From the IMG/VR virus record IMGVR_UViG_3300010885_054390, positions 16,255-80,254 of that record: a DNA stretch of 64,000 nucleotides. The stretch is one strand, 5' to 3'. Shown here piece after piece: positions 13,960 through 21,001 of this stretch. The notes beneath the pieces were generated by a model that ran no database searches, had not been told where the DNA came from, and saw nothing but the letters and a program-made list of their open reading frames with translations. Position 1 is the first letter of the stretch. Each line of letters opens with the position of its first letter. Position numbers and translations under genes: made by a program. This DNA comes from a virus.

Positions 13960-14145
13960 ATGAACAAACCAGTCAACAGATACCTCATCGACTTGGTAAA
14001 GTTTACCGAGCGACTTCGGGAACTGCGGGACAGCGATGCGAACCCTTGTAACGAGGAGAACGCAGAGGGCTTGTGCCCCTGCCACACCTTCGACCAAGCC
14101 ATCGATCAACTCGAGAACGTGCAAAGCATTCTCAAAACTCTGTAA
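13960..14145 (+). CDS. Unrecognised 61-residue protein with Cys motif
   Basis: The ATG follows GTTTAACC directly. It has a basic helical start (IDLVKFTERLRELRDSD) and a middle with NPCNEE and GLCPCHTFD, giving three cysteines and a histidine, then a helix (AIDQLENVQSILKTL). A small metal site is possible. No family is recognised. Confidence 0.5.
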   Translation: MNKPVNRYLIDLVKFTERLRELRDSDANPCNEENAEGLCPCHTFDQAIDQLENVQSILKTL

Positions 14146-14157
14146 AAAAAATCACCT

Positions 14158-14391
14158 ATGATGATATACACACAGGGAAACGCAAAGACTTCGGACGGAA
14201 CACCAGCCTCCGTGCTTACTCGCCCCAAGCCACACGGCTTCGGCATACCACCCGAGCATTTGGCCAAGGCCGACCGCTATGTGGTGCTGGTAACAGACAT
14301 CCGCGACCGCGAACCTCCGCATTCACTATGTGAGCTGTACGAGGCCGAAGCGTTTAAACCTTATTACTCGGAACGCATCGATCAACACTAA
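14158..14391 (+). CDS. Unrecognised 77-residue protein
   Basis: The ATG is doubled (ATGATG) with the leader TAAAAAAAATCACCT and no good Shine-Dalgarno. The sequence has a polar start and a strand region YVVLVTDIRDREPP, then ELYEAEAFKP. A GTTTAAAC lies at 14352 and encodes FK. Unknown function. Confidence 0.5.
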   Translation: MMIYTQGNAKTSDGTPASVLTRPKPHGFGIPPEHLAKADRYVVLVTDIRDREPPHSLCELYEAEAFKPYYSERIDQH

Positions 14392-14440
14392 CAACTTTTC
14401 GTGGGACAAGACGTTGCAAATCAACGCAAAACCCCCCGAA

Positions 14441-14472
14441 TGTCACCGAAACTAAACACACCTCAACCTAAA
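14441..14472 (+). promoter_or_regulatory. Leader element, copy 5 (hairpin lost)
   Basis: TGTCACCGAAA and CCTCAACCTAAA keep both outer boxes in the usual order and spacing; the middle is ACTAAACACA, a decayed form of the palindrome. AAGGACAACC and the ATG of the next gene follow directly. Confidence 0.55.
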
Positions 14473-14480
14473 GGACAACC

Positions 14481-14987
14481 ATGAGCAACAACGAAAAACC
14501 AAACAACGACGAAACAAACGAAGCACAGAGACAAGCACGCCTCGAGGAGATCGGGAAGTGCATCACCGACTTCGTGAACGATGACCGCACTCCCGCCATA
14601 CTCAAGTGGGGCTTACAGATTCTCTTCATCGCTACGTCCGATGACGACACGAAGAGCGGAGTAGTAGGCGGTTTGCTGGCCTGCGGGCACAGAGCCTTCG
14701 ACAACGCAATCTCCAAATCGCGAGAGGAGGGCAACGAAGCCTTGGCCAAGAAGCTCGAGAAAGATAAGAACGACATGATTAAGCTCGCCCTTCAAGTCGA
14801 CTTCCGTGGTGCGGTAACCTCCGTACTGCGAACGAAGCTGGGCGAGATTGCAGACGATGGCGAGGAGGCCGAGGAGGCACCCTCCCCGAAGGTGATAGTA
14901 GTCGAGCAAAAGAAACCAGTATCGGAGGACAACGTACTGCTACCCAAGCAGAAGAAGGAACCAAATCCCTTTGCAGGGAGGAACTAA
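14481..14987 (+). CDS. Unrecognised 168-residue protein, acidic tail
   Basis: The ATG follows CCTAAAGGACAACC after a leader element. A helical middle (ITDFVNDDRTPAILKWGLQI, then GVVGGLLACGHRAFDNAI) could be a compact domain. The last 50 residues are low-complexity and acidic, then Lys/Pro-rich, typical of a flexible tail. No family recognised. It is one of the larger genes of this block and first after the element, so it may be well expressed. Confidence 0.65.
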   Translation: MSNNEKPNNDETNEAQRQARLEEIGKCITDFVNDDRTPAILKWGLQILFIATSDDDTKSGVVGGLLACGHRAFDNAISKSREEGNEALAKKLEKDKNDMIKLALQVDFRGAVTSVLRTKLGEIADDGEEAEEAPSPKVIVVEQKKPVSEDNVLLPKQKKEPNPFAGRN

Positions 14988-14988
14988 C

Positions 14989-15204
14989 ATGAGATTACAG
15001 ACAAAAGAACAAATCCAAGACTGGCTCAAGAGCTACAAGAAGAACGATTCATTTGCGATTCTCTTTTGGACAAAGGACGAGATAGAAGAAAACCTTGGAC
15101 GTAAGATCAAGGAGACGGAGTGGAAAAGAGCGGTCAATGCCGTTGACTCCGACAGCGAAGAGCAGGTGCTCGGGGAAAACATCGAAGAGCACTTGAGCGT
15201 CTAA
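14989..15204 (+). CDS. Unrecognised 71-residue protein
   Basis: GGGAGGAACTAAC gives a strong ribosome site before the ATG, which lies one base after the previous stop. The product is helical and acidic-basic mixed (QIQDWLKSYKKNDSFAILFW, then EENLGRKIKETEWKRAV). Unknown. Confidence 0.6.
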   Translation: MRLQTKEQIQDWLKSYKKNDSFAILFWTKDEIEENLGRKIKETEWKRAVNAVDSDSEEQVLGENIEEHLSV

Positions 15205-15208
15205 CGAG

Positions 15209-15298
15209 ATGACGAGTGGGCAGACATCATTTGCGATGGCTGAAAAGGTTGGTTGCGATGTAACCTCCGCAATCAATCGTTCCCTACTTGTCGTTTAA
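15209..15298 (+). CDS. Possible 29-residue peptide
   Basis: ATG after TCTAACGAG; the frame ends at TAA in GTTTAACC. The peptide (MTSGQTSFAMAEKVGCDVTS) is not membranous and has no strong ribosome site. It is kept as a low-confidence candidate because three nearby genes end in the same way (Val codon plus TAA of GTTTAACC). Confidence 0.25.
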   Translation: MTSGQTSFAMAEKVGCDVTSAINRSLLVV

Positions 15299-15316
15299 CC
15301 GAGAGGAAACACTAAC

Positions 15317-15493
15317 ATGAAGTACATTGTATTTGCCGAGAACACGACCTACTACTCGATGGAGGTAGAGGCCAATAGTGCGGATGAAGCAAACAAGATT
15401 GCCGAGCAGAGCGACGGAGCCGACTGGACGGAAGACTCCACAGGCAAATGGATTGTAAGCGACGAGCTCACTTGTAGGAAACCAAACAACTAG
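15317..15493 (+). CDS. Small 58-residue protein, possibly related to the one at 18545
   Basis: GAGAGGAAACACTAAC precedes the ATG. The protein begins MKYIVFAENTTYYSMEVEA, followed by NSADEANKIAE, a strand-strand-helix pattern of small phage proteins with a SADEA helix cap, and ends KWIVSDELTC. The product at 18545 has the same layout. Function unknown. Confidence 0.6.
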   Translation: MKYIVFAENTTYYSMEVEANSADEANKIAEQSDGADWTEDSTGKWIVSDELTCRKPNN

Positions 15494-15506
15494 GAAAATA
15501 AAAACT

Positions 15507-15716
15507 ATGCAAATTATACGCAAATCACCAGTCAGTCTCAAAATCCAATCGATGCACCTCGACATCAGCGAGCTTCAATGGACTCGGTACCTGCGAGGAG
15601 ATGGTTTGATTCAAGATATATTTCCAAACTTAACCGCCGATGAGCGGGAGTTTATTAAATCAGGCATAACCAACGAGGAGTGGAAAATCCTCTTTGAACC
15701 AACGGAGGAAAGTTAA
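15507..15716 (+). CDS. Unrecognised 69-residue protein
   Basis: AGGAAAATAAAAACT precedes the ATG. The middle (DISELQWTRYLRGDGLIQ then FPNLTADEREFIKSG) resembles the short 'L-T-x-x-E-R-E-F-I-x-S-G' region of phage proteins of unknown role, with a C-terminal EEWKILFE. No firm family. Confidence 0.55.
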   Translation: MQIIRKSPVSLKIQSMHLDISELQWTRYLRGDGLIQDIFPNLTADEREFIKSGITNEEWKILFEPTEES

Positions 15717-15717
15717 A

Positions 15718-15918
15718 ATGATATTCGAACGTGGAGAATATAAAGGCAACCCAACACTAATCATCAAGCGAGACGAGCGGGACAGATTTCCCTTTAGTCT
15801 CGGACTACGGAAGGCGGAGATGCTCCTCCAAACAGAGGTGCAAAACCAACTCGAGAAGTTTGTGCTTGAACACAAGGTTGACGATGGGCTTGAGAACAAT
15901 GATGGCGAACACGCATGA
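15718..15918 (+). CDS. Unrecognised 66-residue protein
   Basis: The ATG lies one base after the previous stop, with GGAGGAAAGT upstream as ribosome site. The sequence is strand-rich at first (GNPTLIIKRDERDRFPFSLG), then a helix (EMLLQTEVQNQLEKFVLEH) and an acidic tail. ATGA overlap with the next gene. Confidence 0.6.
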   Translation: MIFERGEYKGNPTLIIKRDERDRFPFSLGLRKAEMLLQTEVQNQLEKFVLEHKVDDGLENNDGEHA

Positions 15919-16136
15919 GTAGCCTCATAAACAAGCGGATGTTCAAGACGTACTTGCTTTCGCTATCGAAGGTAAATGCGGACAAACGCAACGAGGCTCG
16001 AAGGGAGATGGGGATACTTGCCAACCTAAAGCCCCACTCCCGAGTCTCAAAGGAAACCTACGACAACGCAACCGCCCATCTAATCAACTGGATGAAGGCA
16101 CACATCATCGAAAAGAAAAAAGGAAAAACATTATGA
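15915..16136 (+). CDS. Unrecognised 73-residue basic protein
   Basis: ATGA overlap at both ends. Basic and helical (MFKTYLLSLSKVNADKRNEA), with a KKKGKTL tail encoded by the A-rich ribosome site of the following gene. Possibly nucleic-acid-binding by charge; no motif. Confidence 0.55.
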   Translation: MSSLINKRMFKTYLLSLSKVNADKRNEARREMGILANLKPHSRVSKETYDNATAHLINWMKAHIIEKKKGKTL

Positions 16137-16699
16137 ATAAAACACCTACAACCGAATCACGAAAGCACAAGGGCATATCACCCGACCAAAAGAAAGCCAT
16201 CGAAACCTACGAAAAACTTTGTTCGGAGAAAGACAAGGGCGAACTCTCCTTCGAAACCTCCAACAAAGCAAGAGAGTTTCTATACAAGTACAACCAAGAA
16301 TGCTTGTTTAAACACTTCCGCAAGATCAAGGCCAAGCAGGCCGAGATAACCTTCGATGGCTCGGGAGACAGCGGGCAGATCGAAAGCTCCTCCATCGATG
16401 GGAAGCACTTCATCAAGAACTCCAAGAAAAGCGGGATTGTAGAGGGCTTTATTAGCCACACTTGCACCACCTTTCTTGAAGAAGGTGGACTGCAACACGG
16501 ATGGAATACAAAGGTATGCCTTTACGAAGCCATCGAAGACTACTGCTACAACATCCTTGAGAGCGAACACGGAGGCTGGGAGATCAACGCAGGTTCCTTT
16601 GGAGAGTTTGTTCTCGACGCCCGAGGAGATGAACTTGTAACAAAGCTCACCATGAACGAACGCTACGAAGACGTAACAACTTCGGAGGAGACCTACTAA
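16133..16699 (+). CDS. DUF6878-like protein
   Basis: The 188-residue protein has AEITFDGSGDSGQIES near residue 70, the signature I associate with DUF6878 proteins, and later LESEHGGWEINAGSFGEF, also typical. The N-terminal 65 residues are a helical, charged extension (DQKKAIETYEKLCSEKDKG). The family occurs with the DUF6915 type encoded by the next gene, in phages and mobile elements. Function unknown. One-base overlap (TAATG) with the next gene. Confidence 0.7.
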   Translation: MNKTPTTESRKHKGISPDQKKAIETYEKLCSEKDKGELSFETSNKAREFLYKYNQECLFKHFRKIKAKQAEITFDGSGDSGQIESSSIDGKHFIKNSKKSGIVEGFISHTCTTFLEEGGLQHGWNTKVCLYEAIEDYCYNILESEHGGWEINAGSFGEFVLDARGDELVTKLTMNERYEDVTTSEETY

Positions 16700-17124
16700 T
16701 GGCCAATCCCTACCACCACGCAGTAAGCTCCGCAAAGAAGTGGGGCGGGAAGCCCGAGGACTACCAGAAAATCCACGACTGGTTTGACGAATCAAAGATG
16801 ATGATGGCGGACTTCCGACATCGTGCCTTGCGTCACCACGCCGAGGGATGCTTCATGGCGGAACGAATCTTCGGGAACACCATCACCAACAGCGATGGAC
16901 GGAAGGTTCCGACTCGGTGGGTAGCCGAGCAACACGTCAAGGAAGACCTTGGGCGTATCCCTTCTATGCAAGACTGGTTTGTGCACATATCAGCCAAGCC
17001 TTGGATGGGGGCTACGCAGAAGCTGGACGCCGAAAAGATTGGCTCGGGCGTTCCGCATAGCTTAATCGGGCATACCTTTGTATGCCTACCACCAACAAAA
17101 AAAGGAAGAGGGAAAAGAAAATGA
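16699..17124 (+). CDS. DUF6915-like protein
   Basis: The 141-residue protein starts MANPYHHAVSSAKKWGG and continues with IHDWFDESK, ADFRHRALRHHAEG, ERIFGNTITNSDGR and VAEQHVKEDLGRIPS. This is a near-textbook DUF6915 sequence; the His-rich helix RALRHHAEG looks like a metal or catalytic site, but no activity is established. Its KKGRGKRK tail is encoded by the next gene's ribosome site. Confidence 0.8.
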   Translation: MANPYHHAVSSAKKWGGKPEDYQKIHDWFDESKMMMADFRHRALRHHAEGCFMAERIFGNTITNSDGRKVPTRWVAEQHVKEDLGRIPSMQDWFVHISAKPWMGATQKLDAEKIGSGVPHSLIGHTFVCLPPTKKGRGKRK

Positions 17125-17579
17125 ACATCAAAACATTCTTAAATAAACATCTATCGAAGAGACTCAAGGCCGAGTGCAACCGCTTGGGCGAACGTTACCG
17201 CAAGCTGGAAGCCAAGGACGAAGAAACGGGCTCTGACTCTTTCCACGGCTCCGATGAGCCAAGCGAAATCAGAGATCGGATTATCAATATGATGGCTCCT
17301 TCGGTTAAACGCTACGCCAAAAACCTGTTCAACAATCCAGTCGACAAGGACGAAGATAGCTTTGAGTTCTTTGACTCCTTGGGCAATGACCAGCTAGAAG
17401 TCTTCTGCATCAGGCGTGGCAAAAAAGGATGGGTGGCAAGCGTTTCAACTAACTACTGGGACGCCCCCGCAGATACCTGCGACGACTCCACCTGCGTGCC
17501 TACACCAGCGGAAGCCTTCGAGTGGGGCTTTGGCGACGCAATGGCTTACCACTTCATCAACGAGAAAGTAGGAAGATAA
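17121..17579 (+). CDS. Unrecognised 152-residue protein
   Basis: It starts in an ATGA overlap after GGAAGAGGGAAAAGAAA. A basic helical N-terminus (NKHLSKRLKAECNRLGERYR) is followed by a mixed domain with VFCIRRGKKGWVASVS, NYWDAP and GFGDAMAYHFINE. No family recognised. Confidence 0.6.
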   Translation: MNIKTFLNKHLSKRLKAECNRLGERYRKLEAKDEETGSDSFHGSDEPSEIRDRIINMMAPSVKRYAKNLFNNPVDKDEDSFEFFDSLGNDQLEVFCIRRGKKGWVASVSTNYWDAPADTCDDSTCVPTPAEAFEWGFGDAMAYHFINEKVGR

Positions 17580-17582
17580 TAT

Positions 17583-17840
17583 ATGAGCAAAACATTACTT
17601 GGCCGAGAGTTTAAAAACATCCCGACTGGCGACCTAGTCAAGCTAGTGCATGACAAGCATCAGGAGCTTAACAAGTACCCGAACAGCACCCGCATTCGAA
17701 TGGAGTTTAACTTCTCAACGCAAGAGCTGTGGAAGCGAGGCTGGAAACTCGAATACGTTACGACCCTTAAACTGCACCCGCCCCGCAAGGAACGCAGCGA
17801 AAGGTTTGTGACGTTTAAACAAAAGGAGGCCGTGGCATGA
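17583..17840 (+). CDS. Unrecognised 85-residue basic protein
   Basis: AGGAAGATAAT precedes the ATG. The sequence is basic with two helices (GDLVKLVHDKHQELNKYP; SNFSTQELWKRGW-like region). A GTTTAAAC at 17813 encodes FK of VTFKQKE near the end, which then provides the A-rich ribosome site for the next gene. Confidence 0.55.
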   Translation: MSKTLLGREFKNIPTGDLVKLVHDKHQELNKYPNSTRIRMEFNFSTQELWKRGWKLEYVTTLKLHPPRKERSERFVTFKQKEAVA

Positions 17841-18238
17841 ACAGCAAAGACTTCAACCTAAAGTTTCGAAAGGAAATCCAGACCCTCAACTTCGTATACC
17901 GAAGCACGTTCTTTGTTCACTGGTTCCTTCGCAGGTTCATCTTCGAAGGCGTCTTCGCGGGGAACGCTGACTTTAACGGCAACTCCGTAAGCGTAATCAG
18001 CGTGCCCGTTTTAAGGTTTTTCCTAGCCGACCTCGAGCGTCTTGTCATAAACTTGCACGACGAGATAGCTCGCATGAACAACTCACTCCCAAAGAAAATG
18101 CGTATACCTTTGAAGCTCCCCATCTACGAGAGCTACGCCAAGCTCAAGGCAAAGTCCGAGGCGAAGGCACGGCGGAACTCCAAAGTTTTAGTATCGTTTA
18201 ACCATGAGACCAGCGACGGAACAGGCATGAATGACTGA
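17837..18238 (+). CDS. Unrecognised 133-residue protein
   Basis: AAAGGAGGCCGTGGC gives a perfect ribosome site. Hydrophobic and aromatic-rich N-terminal half (FVYRSTFFVHWFLRRFIFEG, then VISVPVLRFFLADL) may form one amphipathic layer or contact membranes, and the C-terminal third is basic (KLKAKSEAKARRNSK). It overlaps the next gene by eight bases. Unknown. Confidence 0.55.
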   Translation: MNSKDFNLKFRKEIQTLNFVYRSTFFVHWFLRRFIFEGVFAGNADFNGNSVSVISVPVLRFFLADLERLVINLHDEIARMNNSLPKKMRIPLKLPIYESYAKLKAKSEAKARRNSKVLVSFNHETSDGTGMND

Positions 18239-18500
18239 CCTCGAACCTATCCCCTCGAGAAAGAGATGCCCCTCCTGCCAGCAGGAAACACTGGAAGGCG
18301 GAATAATAGACGACTACGTTGCCAACATCCGAGGCTTTGAGATCGTAATCCGAAACATAGAAAGAGACCGATGCTCTAACTGCGGGGAGCAGTGCTACGC
18401 TTGGAGCCAATGCCTCAAGATCGACCAAGCAATCAGAGACGCTAGGAAAGCGGGGGTACGGCACGACATCGGGCTGTACGACTTTCGTTTGGACGACTAA
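18231..18500 (+). CDS. YgiT/MqsA-type zinc-ribbon protein
   Basis: The 89-residue protein has CPSC (C13, C16) and CSNC (C48, C51), with DDYVANIRGFEIVIRNI between them. This is the zinc-ribbon layout of the N-terminal half of MqsA-type antitoxins and YgiT zinc fingers. No HTH domain follows, only a short helical tail, and no toxin gene is adjacent, so a full toxin-antitoxin pair is not supported. It could be a stand-alone phage antitoxin-like decoy. Confidence 0.65.
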   Translation: MTDLEPIPSRKRCPSCQQETLEGGIIDDYVANIRGFEIVIRNIERDRCSNCGEQCYAWSQCLKIDQAIRDARKAGVRHDIGLYDFRLDD

Positions 18501-18544
18501 AAATAATCGTTGTCCTTTGCAGAATACGTGATAGTAATCGATTC

Positions 18545-18742
18545 ATGGCACAGCACAAACACTACGAAGTAAGGGTTCCTCGGAGCCACGTTGAAGTCCA
18601 CAAGGTTGTGGCGGAAGACGAAGCACACGCCAAGCGTTGTGTGCTGAACGGCGAGTCGCAAGACGTAAACGTTGAGCTTGCCCCCTACAAGTCCGCCGAC
18701 GAAACCAGCACCTCCGATTGGTCAGTATCCGAAGTATTGTGA
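18545..18742 (+). CDS. Unrecognised 65-residue protein
   Basis: The ATG lies 44 bases after the previous gene with no strong ribosome site. The sequence (HYEVRVPRSHVEVHKVVAED then EAHAKRCVLNG) has the strand-strand-helix layout seen also in the product at 15317. Its TGA overlaps the GTG start of the next gene. Confidence 0.5.
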   Translation: MAQHKHYEVRVPRSHVEVHKVVAEDEAHAKRCVLNGESQDVNVELAPYKSADETSTSDWSVSEVL

Positions 18743-18879
18743 AGCAACTTCGTTTGGAGTTCTGCGAAAGCCTAAAGTGCTGGGTTGTTAAAAACGGCAA
18801 GTGGCGTTTTGGGCACAGAGTATTTAGAGATAAAGCCAAAGCCGAAAAGTTTCTCAAAGAAATTACCCTTAAAAAATAA
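18739..18879 (+). CDS. 46-residue basic protein (GTG start)
   Basis: GTG overlaps the previous TGA (GTGA). The product is very basic and aromatic (KCWVVKNGKWRFGHRVFRDK, then AKAEKFLKEITLKK) and could bind nucleic acid. It was found by reading the frame after the coupled stop; it is short but consistent with the local coupling style. Confidence 0.45.
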   Translation: MKQLRLEFCESLKCWVVKNGKWRFGHRVFRDKAKAEKFLKEITLKK

Positions 18880-18980
18880 CTCCGCTGCTGCGTTTAGACG
18901 CTGTTTCTTTGGCATCCCGAAACAAGTTTTGCTCAAAAATCAACCGCAAGTCTTTGTGTATCAATTTAAAACCCTCGAAA

Positions 18981-19010
18981 TGTCACCGAAACACGGGCGA
19001 CCTCAACCTA
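18981..19010 (+). promoter_or_regulatory. Leader element, copy 6 (no hairpin, no palindrome)
   Basis: TGTCACCGAAAC and GACCTCAACCTA keep the outer boxes with the normal distance; CACGGGCG stands between them. The text after it (ATGGCAACCGAAGG) copies the usual CCAACCGAAAGG ribosome-site segment but here becomes the start of a gene. Confidence 0.5.
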
Positions 19011-19016
19011 TGTGGC

Positions 19017-19301
19017 ATGGCAACCGAAGGTAAACTAAAGTCCGCAAGGCTCGCCGAGACCACCCGCTCTATGGCCAAGCTAATTCAACTCGCCCTAGTT
19101 CGCCTTGGGGCTGACCCCAGTGCCCTTGTCGCAAGAAAGACTGACCTTCGAGGCTCGAAGGGCGGGCTCACCTTCGGCGAGCTCATGTACTGGTTAGCCT
19201 TTTCAATAAATGCCCTCGAGTTTAAATGCAAAAAGATTTTACCAGCAAACGAAGCCATACAAAGAATCCAGAGATGGAAGAAAGTGAAAACAATACTATG
19301 A
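19017..19301 (+). CDS. Unrecognised 94-residue basic protein
   Basis: The start at 19017 lies within the degenerate ribosome segment of the leader element, so it is uncertain; another in-frame ATG lies at 19069. The product is basic and helical (ARLAETTRSMAKLIQLALVR, then GGLTFGELMYWLAFSI). Unknown function. ATGA overlap with the next gene. Confidence 0.5.
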   Translation: MATEGKLKSARLAETTRSMAKLIQLALVRLGADPSALVARKTDLRGSKGGLTFGELMYWLAFSINALEFKCKKILPANEAIQRIQRWKKVKTIL

Positions 19302-19615
19302 AAACAGCACACGCAACCGCAGAAGAACAACAAGCACAGAATATACTTGATATGCAAAAGGCAAGCCAGTTCCTCAACTGCCATCGGGGACGCTACATCA
19401 TCGGACGGGCTCTCTACGAGACGTACCAAAAGGTGAAGGACGAGGAGCCCTCGGACGCAGCGGACATGAAGTTTCTCGGGGAGACTTTGTTCCAAATCGG
19501 CTGGCTCTCCGCCTTTGTGATGAAGGATAGAAACGTCATCAAGCAACAAATGGATAGCATTCGCAAGCACCTCAAAACAGCGGGGAAACGGAAAACTAAA
19601 ATTGGAAAGGCATAA
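19298..19615 (+). CDS. Unrecognised 105-residue helical protein
   Basis: ATGA overlap at the start. Helical segments (EEQQAQNILDMQKASQFL; RYIIGRALYETYQKVKDEE; LGETLFQIGWLSAFVMKD) suggest a helical bundle. The GKRKTKIGKA tail is basic and carries the GGAAAGG ribosome site of the next gene. No family recognised. Confidence 0.6.
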   Translation: MKTAHATAEEQQAQNILDMQKASQFLNCHRGRYIIGRALYETYQKVKDEEPSDAADMKFLGETLFQIGWLSAFVMKDRNVIKQQMDSIRKHLKTAGKRKTKIGKA

Positions 19616-19619
19616 TTTT

Positions 19620-19865
19620 ATGGTACCTAAATTAGACTTGCTGAAAGAAGCCTGCGGACACTACCTTTCCTCTTGGACTGGAACCAAGACTGGCGAGGAG
19701 ATTCTTGAGGCCGTTACCAAGGGCAACTCGGAGGTAGAGGTTTGGCAACCCTTCGAAAACTGGTCGCCCGAAAACTTGGCCGAACAGATCGAAGTTACCG
19801 CAGAATCACTCACCAACCTCTACAAAGAAGCCTATGAACATGGAAAGGAGTCCGCAACCAAATGA
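19620..19865 (+). CDS. Unrecognised 81-residue protein
   Basis: I start at the ATG at 19620; a TTG six codons earlier is in frame but lies in the previous gene. The sequence (LDLLKEACGHYLSSWTGTKT, then WSPENLAEQIEVTAESL) is acidic and helical. ATGA overlap with the next gene. Confidence 0.55.
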   Translation: MVPKLDLLKEACGHYLSSWTGTKTGEEILEAVTKGNSEVEVWQPFENWSPENLAEQIEVTAESLTNLYKEAYEHGKESATK

Positions 19866-20131
19866 ATAAAGCGATCTTACTATTACTAGCCATCGGAGCC
19901 TCGGCGAAAGCAAACCCGCCGACCATTATCGGGCAGGGCGGAGAATACTTGGGCACACTATCCGCTAACCCCTTTGAGCCCTCGAGCACATCTAATCCCT
20001 ACGGATTATATGGGAGCGAATACAGCCCAGTCAGCTTGAGTGACCCCTTCGGAGCCTTCGGGAGCCCCTACAGCACCGAGTCCGCTACCAACGAATACTT
20101 GGTCAGCGAAACATTGGAGCTCGATAAATGA
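19862..20131 (+). CDS. Secreted tandem-repeat protein
   Basis: The 89-residue protein has a signal peptide (MNKAILLLLAIGASAKA, cleavage near residue 17). Behind it, the mature part holds short repeats of the type NPYGLYGSEYS and DPFGAFGSPYS. Bacterial secreted proteins of unknown function carry the same NPYGxYGSxYS repeat, so this gene may be acquired from a host. It would act in the envelope or outside the cell, and the repeat is compatible with a beta-strand polymer. ATGA overlaps on both sides tie it to the operon. Confidence 0.6.
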   Translation: MNKAILLLLAIGASAKANPPTIIGQGGEYLGTLSANPFEPSSTSNPYGLYGSEYSPVSLSDPFGAFGSPYSTESATNEYLVSETLELDK

Positions 20132-20559
20132 AGGGTAAAAAAACGAAGCTCGAAGCAATTCTAGTTGACCCCGTTGAAAGAAGCATAAGCCTTGTTCCGC
20201 ATGGCGAGGACTTGGACGAGGTGTATGCAACCATAGGCTGCGATACCATCTGTGCCACACAAATGCCGTTTAACCACACAATGTTCTTGGACGACAACGG
20301 ACTTTGCCGACCCTTGAAAGAGATTAACCAACGTGGCCTCTTTTATATGGATGGAGCAAAACAGCCCTTCGCGGGCAAGGGACTGATTTTTCATTCCACC
20401 GCTGACGGAGGATTGGAATCGTGCTTCCTGCTTGTCGAGCAAGTGGAAGAGTTGATTCGTTGGAGGCCGAAGAGCCAACCAATGACAGAATCCGAGAAAC
20501 GGATTGCAACTCAAATACAAATCATCCCCTTTGGAGGTATTAGAAATCCTAATGAATAA
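20128..20559 (+). CDS. DUF3846-like protein
   Basis: The 143-residue protein has EAILVDPVERSISLVPHG, an IGCD segment, LDDNGL, NQRG and AFAGKGLIF-like strands, which fit the layout of DUF3846 proteins, common in phages and plasmids with unknown function. The first residues MKGKKTK are basic. It overlaps the next gene by eight bases. Confidence 0.6.
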   Translation: MKGKKTKLEAILVDPVERSISLVPHGEDLDEVYATIGCDTICATQMPFNHTMFLDDNGLCRPLKEINQRGLFYMDGAKQPFAGKGLIFHSTADGGLESCFLLVEQVEELIRWRPKSQPMTESEKRIATQIQIIPFGGIRNPNE

Positions 20560-21001
20560 TAGACTACTCAAATTGAAGCGTAACTGGCTCAAAGCGGACA
20601 AAGTTGCCAAAACTCTTACCCGCAAGAAATGGGCTATCTACCGCAAGACAAGTTCTGCCTATAACAAAGTGACCTCAATAGAGAGCGCCTACCAAGACTT
20701 GTTTGTTAAAAGCCTAGTCAAAACCGAAGAGCCGACAACTTCCGATAGGCTACGTGAAATCGGGCGACTACTCACAGCTAATAAGCTGGCTTGGTCGGTT
20801 TTCCGCAAGACCGACAGCGAAAGAGGCTCTCATTATCGTATAACCATTCGAGGAAACAAAAACGTCTCGAGAATTACGAAAAGTTTTCTCGGGGTACAGC
20901 TATCCGCCTTTGCGGATGATGAAATCCAACGTTGCCTCGATGAGGAGAAGGCTACGCTCACTTACATTGTTGGAATCTATGAGGAGGTTGAAAATGAATA
21001 A
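20552..21001 (+). CDS. Unrecognised 149-residue basic protein
   Basis: GGAGG lies 15 bases before the ATG. A long basic helical N-terminus (LLKLKRNWLKADKVAKTLTR) is followed by a mixed domain (SHYRITIRGNKNVSRITKSF). The charge suggests nucleic-acid contact. Overlaps the next gene by eight bases after GAGGAGG. Confidence 0.6.
   Translation: MNNRLLKLKRNWLKADKVAKTLTRKKWAIYRKTSSAYNKVTSIESAYQDLFVKSLVKTEEPTTSDRLREIGRLLTANKLAWSVFRKTDSERGSHYRITIRGNKNVSRITKSFLGVQLSAFADDEIQRCLDEEKATLTYIVGIYEEVENE

Noticed and set aside
18231-18500. Complete MqsRA toxin-antitoxin pair
   Set aside because: Only the zinc-ribbon half of an MqsA-like protein is present; neither an HTH domain nor an adjacent toxin gene is found.
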